Assembly: GCA_900548855.1 (NCBI GenBank)
Contig: URMF01000019.1
Span: forward strand, 1 to 56,294
Direction: 5' to 3'
From: an uncultured Eubacteriales bacterium
Lineage (GTDB): Bacteria > Bacillota > Clostridia > Lachnospirales > Lachnospiraceae
DNA length: 56,294 bases
The notes beneath the pieces were generated by a model. The model was not told the DNA's origin. It saw only the letters and a list, made by a program, of their open reading frames with translations, and did no database searches. This document shows, piece by piece, positions 8,091-15,579 of this stretch. The position numbers and the translations under genes are program-made. The first letter of the stretch is position 1, and every line of letters starts with the position of its first letter.

Positions 8091-8121
8091 ATTATATCAT
8101 TAAAGCTTACTTTCATGTCAA
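8091..8121 (-). promoter_or_regulatory. MerR-type promoter of the lar operon
   Basis: On the minus strand TTGACA (8116-8121) and TATAAT (8091-8096) are both consensus and are separated by 19 bp. The spacer holds the dyad CATGAAAG-N4-CTTTAATG with one mismatch, centred as in the alcohol dehydrogenase promoter at 4217-4247; both share AAAG-N4-CTTTAA. This suggests control by the same MerR regulator encoded at the far end of the operon. Confidence 0.75.
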
Positions 8122-8214
8122 TACTTATATGCTATTTTCTCCTGCTTTTGCCGTTACCTTATTCCCAACCAGCATAAACATGAATTTCTACCAGTTCATT
8201 GCCGTAGGTACGAA

Positions 8215-8252
8215 CAAAAATAACCGCCTACCTTTCGTTCAAGATAAGCGGT
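8215..8252 (-). terminator. Rho-independent terminator after the chemoreceptor gene
   Basis: On the minus strand a 12-bp stem (ACCGCTTATCTT with AAGGTAGGCGGT, two G-U pairs, 8223-8252) is followed by TATTTTTG. It lies about 40 bases after the chemoreceptor stop and upstream of the lar promoter, isolating the two units. Confidence 0.7.
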
Positions 8253-8290
8253 CCAAAAATTCCATGTATGCGATTATATTATTTATTCAT

Positions 8291-10291
8291 TTATACCCGA
8301 AAAGCTGCAACTGTTTCCTTCAACTGTTCACTCATCTTCGTCAGCTGCTTAATCTGTTCAAGAACCGCACCTGAATCATTCTCTGATACGGTAGCTGCTT
8401 CACCAATGCTGACCATATTTTTAGTAATTGCCTCCGTCATCCCATTAATAAATGTAAGATTTTCATTAATAATACTCATGCTGGCACTCATCTCTTCAGA
8501 AGATGAACCTAAATCAGAGGAAATATCATTATAAAATACGGCATCCTCCTCATATTGTCTGGCAATTGCAATCATATGCTGATAATCTGCAACCACCTTC
8601 TCATTCATAAATTGTAACAATTTATCGGAATGCATTGCAAGATTATTAACACTGGTTACGATTGCTCCGGTAACGGTTTGAATCTTATCAACCGCTTCCT
8701 TTGTATTATCTGCCAATGTACGAATCTCATCCGCTACAACAGCAAATCCTTTACCTGCTTCTCCTGCACGGGCAGCCTCAATCGAAGCATTCAGAGCAAG
8801 AAGGTTGGTCTGCTCACTAATCACCAATATTTCCTCTGTCAATAATGAAATCTCTTCTACTGCGTGGCTTCCAGCAATCGCTTTTTCCAATTCCACCTTC
8901 GTAGTGTCGTAGATTTCATTTGCCTGATTGCTGGAATCAACAGATTCATTGTATAATTCCTGTGCACGGGTCATAATATCAGAAGACTGCATTGCTGCAT
9001 CGGAAGCTTTCTTTGCAACAGAATCAATCACGTGACCCAATTCATCACCTGTCTCATGAATCTGTCTGGTCATATCCGCTGCCTGTCCGGTCTGTTCAAT
9101 AATATCGTCCACAGAGGAATTGATTTGAGACACATTCTGGTTCAAGTTAGCCATCTGCGTTAAAGCATGCCCACTAATTTCCTCAATATACTCAGATTCT
9201 CCCTTCGTTGTCAGAATAATCTCCCGAATCTGCTCCTTCACACTGGAGGTAGCCATCATAATCTGTTCTGTTTCATCTTTATACTCTTTTGGAATGGAGG
9301 TATCTACAATTGCATTTTCTGAGAAGTCACCAGAAGCAAACTGCTTTAATGTCTGGATTGGTGCTAACATACGTCCAATCACATTCGTCATAATCACGGC
9401 AACACAAATCACAGCAATAACCGCAATGATAACCGCAACCATTACCATTGACATTACAACTTTATTCACATTCTTAGTAGGAATTGTGATACCTAACTGC
9501 CAATCACAGCATTCAATTAAAGAAGTCGCAAAATAGGTATCCACTCCATCATAATCCGCATCCCGTACAATCCCACTGCCCGGATTGCCCAGTAATGTAT
9601 TCAAGCCCGGCATCACATCGGAAACTGCTGTTGCAGTATCTTCTGTAGGAAGATACTCTTCATTCTTATGTGCAATATAGTTACCACTGCTATCCACCAT
9701 GAAACCATATACATCCGTATCATAATCAATACTGTTAGTCAAATCTGTAACCGTCTGTAATGTCATATCAATAGCAAGAACCCCCGCTAGTTCACCATTA
9801 ATATATACCGGACACGCAATGGTACCACACATTTGATTCGTCAATACATCCCAATAAGGATCTGTCACAATCGTCTCGCCTGCCTCGGCTGCACTTTGAT
9901 ACCATCCGCGCTGCACCGGATCATATCCATCCGGAATAGCTGCCTCTCGATTTCCCTGATAAAATTTACTATCTGCTGTACCAAAATATAGATTCAGTAA
10001 TTCCTCTCTGCCTGCATAATAAGTATCCACTACATTCTGCAGCCCAGCTTCGCTCATATCCCCTGTACTTTCAATACTTTTTGCTGCACCGGTTACAAGC
10101 ATTTTCTCTGTAGCAATCCACGAATTGACCTCCTGTGCATAACGGTCTGCCTGCAGCTGCAGCTCATCTTTTTGACTATTCATCAGTTTACTGCCTGCAA
10201 TGCTGACAATTCCGATAGTAATTGCCACAATAATTACAATTACGATTGCAATTACACTAATGGTTAGTTTTCCCCTGATTGTTTTTCTCAT
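8291..10291 (-). CDS. Methyl-accepting chemotaxis protein with dCache-type sensor
   Basis: The 666-residue receptor has an N-terminal membrane helix (about 10-33), an extracellular double-Cache sensor (about 35-290; features GWYQSAAEAGETIVTDPYWD and MVDSSGNYIAH, common in amino-acid or organic-acid sensing Cache domains), a second membrane helix (about 292-315), a HAMP segment and the cytoplasmic signalling hairpin with the highly conserved tip SEQTNLLALNASIEAARAGE. No C-terminal CheR-binding pentapeptide is seen. The start at 10291 (MRKTIRGKL) follows GGAGAG; an upstream in-frame ATG at 10348 lies inside the probable promoter. It is monocistronic, with a terminator below. Confidence 0.93.
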   Translation of the reverse strand: MRKTIRGKLTISVIAIVIVIIVAITIGIVSIAGSKLMNSQKDELQLQADRYAQEVNSWIATEKMLVTGAAKSIESTGDMSEAGLQNVVDTYYAGREELLNLYFGTADSKFYQGNREAAIPDGYDPVQRGWYQSAAEAGETIVTDPYWDVLTNQMCGTIACPVYINGELAGVLAIDMTLQTVTDLTNSIDYDTDVYGFMVDSSGNYIAHKNEEYLPTEDTATAVSDVMPGLNTLLGNPGSGIVRDADYDGVDTYFATSLIECCDWQLGITIPTKNVNKVVMSMVMVAVIIAVIAVICVAVIMTNVIGRMLAPIQTLKQFASGDFSENAIVDTSIPKEYKDETEQIMMATSSVKEQIREIILTTKGESEYIEEISGHALTQMANLNQNVSQINSSVDDIIEQTGQAADMTRQIHETGDELGHVIDSVAKKASDAAMQSSDIMTRAQELYNESVDSSNQANEIYDTTKVELEKAIAGSHAVEEISLLTEEILVISEQTNLLALNASIEAARAGEAGKGFAVVADEIRTLADNTKEAVDKIQTVTGAIVTSVNNLAMHSDKLLQFMNEKVVADYQHMIAIARQYEEDAVFYNDISSDLGSSSEEMSASMSIINENLTFINGMTEAITKNMVSIGEAATVSENDSGAVLEQIKQLTKMSEQLKETVAAFRV

Positions 10292-10360
10292 ATGTTGAAT
10301 CTCTCCTCTCTCCATTTTACTCTGAAGACATGCAATAAACCTACGCATGCTTTACATATA

Positions 10361-10386
10361 ATATTGGGTTGGCTTTTTCAATTTTA
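10361..10386 (-). promoter_or_regulatory. Candidate sigma-D (flagellar sigma) promoter of the chemoreceptor gene
   Basis: On the minus strand TAAA (10383-10386) is followed after 14 bases by CCCAATAT (10361-10368), which matches the sigma-D/FliA minus-10 GCCGATAT at 6 of 8 positions. It lies 70 bases before the chosen start codon. Flagellar-sigma control of chemoreceptors is common in motile Clostridia; this match is suggestive only. Confidence 0.35.
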
Positions 10387-10436
10387 CCATAAAGAAATAG
10401 AAAAAAGCAAATCTTTCACTTCTACCGATATATCTG

Positions 10437-12113
10437 TTACAGACGGAACCTTGAAGTAATATCTGACAATTGCCGGGCAGAAACCTTGCCGCCTAATGTC
10501 TTGTCAAAAGCCTCCGCTGTAAGCCCGACCACATCTGTCGTCTTCTGGGCAATATCAGAGATTCCCATGGTACAGTCGCTGATATTGTTGTTGACTTCCG
10601 ATATGGCGTCCGCAATCTCATCAATGAAGCGTTTCAGTTCCATAACCTCCCCATTGGCCTGGTTCATAAACTCCTCAATTGACCTGGTTGCCCCACTGTA
10701 TTCATCACTGGACTGCATAAACTCATTGTAGTCATTCATTACCTTATGCTCAAGGAAATTCAAGGCATCCACAAGACAGCCTCTCAATGTCTCCACAGAC
10801 GAATTGACATCATCCACAATCGCCACAATATCGGCTCCGGTCTGGGTAGCCTGAGCCGCCAGAGATGCAATCTCGTCTGCCACAACGCCAAATCCTTTCC
10901 CTTCTTCCCCTGCCCTTGCTGCTTCAATCGAAGCATTCAAAGAAAGCAGATTGGTCTGGTCTGCAATGTCTTGAATGGCTTTTGCAAGCTCATTGATTTG
11001 AGCTGCCTTCTGCGCTTTTACAATCGCTTCCTGCGAAGTTTTCTGTATTGTATCGTACACCTGCAAAGTCTCCTCCCGGGAAGCGCTTGTTTTCTCATAG
11101 ATAATTGCACTCTTCTGGCGTGCATTTGCCGTAAGCTGCGTTCCGGCGTTAATATGCCCGGCAACGGCAGCCGCATTTCTGTTCATATTTTCAACGTGGA
11201 CCGTAACGGATTCCATGGACGCAGAGGTCTCCTCCATGGCAGCCGCCATCTTGTGGTTAATGGCAGAATTATTGGTGGAAGCCTGATTCACCCCTTCCGA
11301 AATCTCATAAAGGGAATCTGAGTCCTTTACCAGTTTTTCCGAAATATCGTTGAGTTCCGAAACAATTCCTGATAACTGTTCCTTCATATGAACGACTGCA
11401 TTTCCCATTGTGCCCACCTCATCATGTGTTGCTGGAATAACACTGCCGCTTTGCATGTTCAGTTCAGAAATATCATTGATTACTGTGGTTAATGCCACAA
11501 TAGGCCGCGTAATCATCTGTGTAACTGCCATGCCGATGCCCAAAGCCGCCAAAAGCAGTACCAGCCCAATCACAGCGCATATCGCAGATATGGTATTGAC
11601 CGGTTTCATGACATCCGATTTATCCGCCTGGACAAAAATAACCCAGTCATTGACCGTACACATGAAAGCAATGTAGACTTCCCTGCCATCTACCGTACAT
11701 TCCCTGACATCCGCCGTTGTAATCATACCTGTCTGCAAGGTATCCAAAACACTTTGAATAACTGTATTTCCCTCAATCTGCTGACCTATCATATCCGCAT
11801 TGTCATGATACAGAAACTTCCCCTGCGTATCTACCAGATAAGCTCTGCTCGACTCCATGGTATTAATCCCTACATTATTCAAAATATAATCAAGTCGTCC
11901 AAGTCCCGCATCCATGTTGTCTCTCTCAGTATCGCTGTAAAAACATTCATACAGGGTATCCGAGGCATGGACACAGGTATCGTATAAATAACTCTCACAT
12001 AAATCTGTAATATTCTTTTTATTTACCATATAAGATACAGTTAATATTCCTGCAATCAAAATGATGGAAGTGGCTGTAATTAGCAGCGCAATTTTACCGC
12101 GTATGGATTTCAT
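10437..12113 (-). CDS. Methyl-accepting chemotaxis protein, translationally coupled to a solute-binding lipoprotein
   Basis: The 558-residue receptor has a membrane helix (about 8-28), an extracellular Cache-like sensor (about 30-175, with RAYLVDTQGKFLYHDNADMIG), a second membrane helix (about 178-202), HAMP, and a signalling hairpin with tip ADQTNLLSLNASIEAARAGE. Its ATG overlaps the stop codon of the upstream solute-binding protein gene in the arrangement ATGA, with AAAGGAG inside the upstream gene, so the two proteins are made together. No transporter permease or ATPase accompanies them. The likely role is taxis toward a sugar-type ligand delivered by the binding protein; ligand unknown. 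Confidence 0.93.
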   Translation of the reverse strand: MKSIRGKIALLITATSIILIAGILTVSYMVNKKNITDLCESYLYDTCVHASDTLYECFYSDTERDNMDAGLGRLDYILNNVGINTMESSRAYLVDTQGKFLYHDNADMIGQQIEGNTVIQSVLDTLQTGMITTADVRECTVDGREVYIAFMCTVNDWVIFVQADKSDVMKPVNTISAICAVIGLVLLLAALGIGMAVTQMITRPIVALTTVINDISELNMQSGSVIPATHDEVGTMGNAVVHMKEQLSGIVSELNDISEKLVKDSDSLYEISEGVNQASTNNSAINHKMAAAMEETSASMESVTVHVENMNRNAAAVAGHINAGTQLTANARQKSAIIYEKTSASREETLQVYDTIQKTSQEAIVKAQKAAQINELAKAIQDIADQTNLLSLNASIEAARAGEEGKGFGVVADEIASLAAQATQTGADIVAIVDDVNSSVETLRGCLVDALNFLEHKVMNDYNEFMQSSDEYSGATRSIEEFMNQANGEVMELKRFIDEIADAISEVNNNISDCTMGISDIAQKTTDVVGLTAEAFDKTLGGKVSARQLSDITSRFRL

Positions 12114-13456
12114 TTGTTCTCCTTTCCCTCTTCATGTGATAACGCCTTTTCGGATGCCCAGATTTTTTTCACAGATTCTACTACTTCTTCCCAGGTTGTT
12201 TCCCCCTTGCAATACGCATAGAGCGAATTTCCAAACTCTACCTTAAAACGCTGGCTTGGAAACGTTGTAAAGTCCCAGTTCACCGTTTTCTTAGAGGAAT
12301 CAGACATATCAGAGACTATCTGTCTTGCCAGAGGGTCATTGGGGCTTTCCTCATAAGCAAAGGTGTTGAATGGAGAAATAAAGCCCAAGGAATCTGTGAC
12401 ATATTTCTTGCCCGTCTCAGAGCCATACAGCCATTCCAAAAAAGCAATGGAAGCCTGCTGGTCTGCCTCGCTGGCAATACTGTTCACACAGATATAGCTT
12501 TCCGTGCCAATGCACAGTCCCTGTTCTTCCTCACCGCTTACACCTGTATAAATTGGCAGGAATTTCACATCTTCCTCTTTTACCTGGTTGCCGTCAATCT
12601 GGGAAATCTGGTTCCATGCCCAGTTGCCGTTCTGCACCATCGCCGCTTTCCCCATGGCAAACTCCTCCATGGAATCATTCACCGTCTTGGAGCCAATCTC
12701 TTCACGGGTGGTGCACGAGTTATTTATGTACAAATCAAAAATATTTTTAAAGTTCTCTTCATAACTAAAATCGAGTTCTTCCTCATCCGCAACTCCCTTT
12801 TCAGAAAATTCGTAATAAACAGGCATATTCGCCAAATGCGTTTGCCAGCGCCAGTCTTCCCCCTCACTGAAAGAAGTGGAGGCAAATACCCCTTCAATAC
12901 CGAGTTCCTCAAGATGCTGCGACATATCCTCCACCAAGCTCCTAAGTTTGTCAAAATTGTTGACTTCATCCATGCTCCCAAAATCTGTCTTCCTGGAAGG
13001 CAGTGAAAAATATTTCTGCATAATACCATCATTGTATATAATGCCATATCCTTCCACCACATAAGGAATCCCATAGACGCCGTCTCCATTCCCAACCGCC
13101 ATGTCCGGTCGGGTTAACCAGGAATAGAGCTTCGTATCGCTCAAATCCCTACAGTAATTCTTCCATTTCTCGTAGTCCACCGGACCATTAATCTGGAATA
13201 GCGTGGGAGGTTTCTGCTTTGCAATCTCGGATTTCAAAGTCTGCTCATAACTGCCGCTTGCAGCTGTCAGTATCCTTACTTTTATACCTGTCTCAGCCTC
13301 GTAAGCTTTGGCAATTTCCTTCCAGCTATCCGTCGATTCTGGCTTGTAATTCAGGTAATATATCCTGGCCTCCTCCGCTTTTTGCCCGCATCCGGCAAGC
13401 ATCCCCAAAACCAGACAGAAAAGCATCCCAAATACAATCAAAAATTTTCTTTTCAT
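12110..13456 (-). CDS. Extracellular solute-binding lipoprotein, family 1 (carbohydrate type), without transporter genes
   Basis: The 448-residue protein has a lipoprotein signal (MKRKFLIVFGMLFCLVLGML) with lipobox LAGC and Cys23 as the lipidation site, then a bacterial extracellular solute-binding domain of the kind that serves ABC sugar importers (GYGIIYND, GKAAMVQNGNWAWNQI, and the C-terminal W-rich hinge). Normally such a gene is followed by two permeases; here it is followed, with a 4-base overlap, by a chemoreceptor, and preceded by a two-component system. Its role is therefore probably sensing, presenting ligand to the chemoreceptor and/or to the membrane sensor upstream. AAGGAG precedes the ATG. 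Confidence 0.9.
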   Translation of the reverse strand: MKRKFLIVFGMLFCLVLGMLAGCGQKAEEARIYYLNYKPESTDSWKEIAKAYEAETGIKVRILTAASGSYEQTLKSEIAKQKPPTLFQINGPVDYEKWKNYCRDLSDTKLYSWLTRPDMAVGNGDGVYGIPYVVEGYGIIYNDGIMQKYFSLPSRKTDFGSMDEVNNFDKLRSLVEDMSQHLEELGIEGVFASTSFSEGEDWRWQTHLANMPVYYEFSEKGVADEEELDFSYEENFKNIFDLYINNSCTTREEIGSKTVNDSMEEFAMGKAAMVQNGNWAWNQISQIDGNQVKEEDVKFLPIYTGVSGEEEQGLCIGTESYICVNSIASEADQQASIAFLEWLYGSETGKKYVTDSLGFISPFNTFAYEESPNDPLARQIVSDMSDSSKKTVNWDFTTFPSQRFKVEFGNSLYAYCKGETTWEEVVESVKKIWASEKALSHEEGKENK

Positions 13457-13585
13457 CTGTAATCTCCTTGTTTAAATATACAAAATTATTTATAACATAT
13501 CACATTTGACAAAAAATTATCTGTCACAATAAACGCTTTTGCCCCAGATGCAGTGCTGCCAATTATCTTTTTACATCTATTATGC

Positions 13586-13655
13586 ATTATTATACAATCT
13601 TTCACCAAATCGCACCCTATACTTTGGTATAGTTTTTTCTTTCTACAATTTCTTC
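13586..13655 (-). repeat. 70-bp decayed gene-tail repeat, related to 24432-24496
   Basis: This stretch aligns with 24432-24496 over its whole length apart from a 5-base insertion and a handful of substitutions. In the 24.5-kb copy it is the end of a reading frame (KLYQSMGCDLSKNCIII); here the corresponding frame KLYQSIGCDLVKDCIIM is broken from anything upstream. It lies just after the response-regulator stop codon. It contains the dyad CTATAC-CAAA-GTATAG, so a shared regulatory site is an alternative reading. Confidence 0.5.
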
Positions 13656-13657
13656 TG

Positions 13658-14299
13658 TCAAACAACCTCATCATCCCCGGCGAGATCCACAACGAATTTT
13701 GCGTCGCTGACGGCAACCGCCAGCTGGAGTTTATTTTTCAGGTTCGTCTTTTCCAACATATTTGTCACATGATATTTTACAGTGAATACACCCACATTCA
13801 GCTTATCCGCAATTTGGGGATAGGTCATTCCCTTAACCAGGAAACGCAAAATACGCATCTCCGTCTTTGTAAAATCCGTGCTCTTTGCCGTGCCAATCCC
13901 AACAACAGGCGGTGCATCAGGAAAAACGTGCTCCCCTGCCATCGTACGGGAAACAACCTGCATCAGCATCGCTTCGTCCGTATCCTTATACCACAGACTG
14001 TCCGCCCCGGAACTTTTCGCCTGCTCCAAAATACCCGCATCCACTAGGGAAGTCACCACAACAATCCGGATATCCGGATAAATCTCCTTAATCTTTTTCA
14101 CTGCCGCAAGACCATTTTCTCGATGTGCCGTCTGCACATCCATCAAAATCAGATGAATTTTTTTTGTCTCGCAGATTTCACACGCCTGCTCAGCCCCCTC
14201 CACAGAAGCAACCAGCAAAAAATCAGCAGCTTTATCAATATATTCCTCCAAAATACTTCGTATCATCTTCTGGTCTTCCACAATCATCACATTTTTCAT
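13658..14299 (-). CDS. Response regulator, NarL/FixJ (LuxR-type HTH) family
   Basis: The 213-residue protein has a receiver domain (phosphoacceptor Asp54 in LILMDVQT, acidic pocket VEDQ, Lys104 in the LWYKD segment) and a C-terminal LuxR-type helix-turn-helix (about 148-205; KGMTYPQIADKLNVGVFTVKYHV). It forms a transcription unit with the histidine kinase upstream (14 bases apart). AAAGGAG precedes the ATG. The solute-binding lipoprotein and chemoreceptor genes directly downstream are plausible targets. Confidence 0.93.
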   Translation of the reverse strand: MKNVMIVEDQKMIRSILEEYIDKAADFLLVASVEGAEQACEICETKKIHLILMDVQTAHRENGLAAVKKIKEIYPDIRIVVVTSLVDAGILEQAKSSGADSLWYKDTDEAMLMQVVSRTMAGEHVFPDAPPVVGIGTAKSTDFTKTEMRILRFLVKGMTYPQIADKLNVGVFTVKYHVTNMLEKTNLKNKLQLAVAVSDAKFVVDLAGDDEVV

Positions 14300-14313
14300 A
14301 AGCAGTCTCCTTT

Positions 14314-15579
14314 TTATAAAATTTTTCGTGCAGGCAGAGTAACCGTGAGTACAAAACGGGGACTGTCTGTCAGCTCCATGATACCGCCTGCCCGCTCTAT
14401 GCAGCGGCGCAAGCCGGAAAGCCCGCTTCCCTCGATGACTTCCTGCTGCGGTGCCCTACCATTGTTGGTTATCGCACATTCTGTCTGTTTCCCATCATCT
14501 GTCACCTCTACAAAAACACGGTTTCCTTCTGCATGACGCACACAGTTCGTCACACACTCGCGAATGGCAAGAAGCAGCAGATGCCGCACAAACTCATCCT
14601 CTGGCAGTACTCCGTCAAATATAATTTCTACCCCCAGCTTCTGTGCACGGTTCCGAACTGTCTGCCATTCATCCTGATCTACAGGCATATTATTAGCCCG
14701 GTAAAGCAAATCCACAGCTGTTTCCCACAGGACAGCATTCTCCCGAATGACTGCAATATCCTGCTGCTGTATCAGAGCCTTTTTTGCTGCCAGGATGCTG
14801 TGTCCGATATCATCATGGACACGAATCTTCATAGACAGTGTTTCTTCCTCCCGTACAATGTCGCTCATATTGTCCAGCATCCACTTCATTCTCCTGTTAG
14901 CATCCGCCAGACGCATATTTTCGCAGTTCAGCTCCTCCTGTTTTGCGTATAGCTCTGTTACATCCGCAGCAATCACCTCTGTGATTTTCTTCCCATCCCA
15001 GTCCACAATTGCAGACTCTGTAAATCGATGAACCGTTCCATCTGGAAAATAATACAGTGCAATCTCCCAGTCAAGACATTCCACATCAGACTGCGGACAA
15101 GACAGCGCACTGTGCAGCTCATCAAGCGTCTGTATTTCCTTTCCAAACAACATCATTCCAATCGACATCATTTTTTTATTAATCAGCCTGATGGTGCCAT
15201 ATTCGTCAAAAAAACAGATTCCATCAGGCAAATTATCACTACCCTCTTTGATGGATTCCCGCGACAAGGAATAGCTCATCCGCATCCTCATACGGATGTA
15301 CCTGAACATGGCGTAAATGAACAATCCTGCTTCCAGCAGCCAGAGAAATACGACATCAGCCACAAAATCACTCATACCGGCAATTCCTTCCCTAGCCTCC
15401 AACAGTGTTTTTGCACAAATGAGCTCAGCCATCAGCAGTACACTGTCCAACACAGCAAACAAATGCCTTTGGCCTGCCACATCCTCAATGGCAACAAACA
15501 GCTGTAACAGGGCAGTTCCCATCAAAAGCAATATCAGGACTATCTGCTGCAGATTTCCGCACGCTGCAAAAGAACTCAT
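14314..15579 (-). CDS. Sensor histidine kinase, NarL-type partner, with three membrane helices and a PAS domain
   Basis: The 421-residue kinase has three membrane helices (about 11-31, 40-60, 72-93) with almost no extracellular loop, a PAS domain (about 112-212), a dimerisation helix with phosphoacceptor His255 in RVHDDIGHSIL, and a HATPase domain with N box RECVTNCVRHA and G box GSGLSGLRRC. This HDxxGH pattern is that of kinases paired with LuxR-type regulators, which is the case here. It lacks an external sensor of its own; its ATG overlaps the stop codon of the large membrane protein upstream (ATGA), suggesting that protein is the sensing partner. Confidence 0.92.
   Translation of the reverse strand: MSSFAACGNLQQIVLILLLMGTALLQLFVAIEDVAGQRHLFAVLDSVLLMAELICAKTLLEAREGIAGMSDFVADVVFLWLLEAGLFIYAMFRYIRMRMRMSYSLSRESIKEGSDNLPDGICFFDEYGTIRLINKKMMSIGMMLFGKEIQTLDELHSALSCPQSDVECLDWEIALYYFPDGTVHRFTESAIVDWDGKKITEVIAADVTELYAKQEELNCENMRLADANRRMKWMLDNMSDIVREEETLSMKIRVHDDIGHSILAAKKALIQQQDIAVIRENAVLWETAVDLLYRANNMPVDQDEWQTVRNRAQKLGVEIIFDGVLPEDEFVRHLLLLAIRECVTNCVRHAEGNRVFVEVTDDGKQTECAITNNGRAPQQEVIEGSGLSGLRRCIERAGGIMELTDSPRFVLTVTLPARKIL

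Noticed and set aside
7310..8374. A 354-codon plus-strand open frame across the two small membrane-protein genes
   Set aside because: It has no ribosome binding site, crosses the lar promoter, a terminator and part of the chemoreceptor gene, and its composition is that of antisense to hydrophobic helices. The minus-strand genes have good ribosome binding sites.
13600..13640. CTATAC-CAAA-GTATAG as a proven operator of the LuxR-type regulator
   Set aside because: The same bases are part of a decayed coding tail at 24432-24496, so the similarity can be explained by common coding origin. Kept only as a question in the findings.
13486..13716. A 76-codon minus-strand frame overlapping the response-regulator end
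   Set aside because: It joins an out-of-frame part of the regulator gene to the decayed repeat and has no ribosome binding site.
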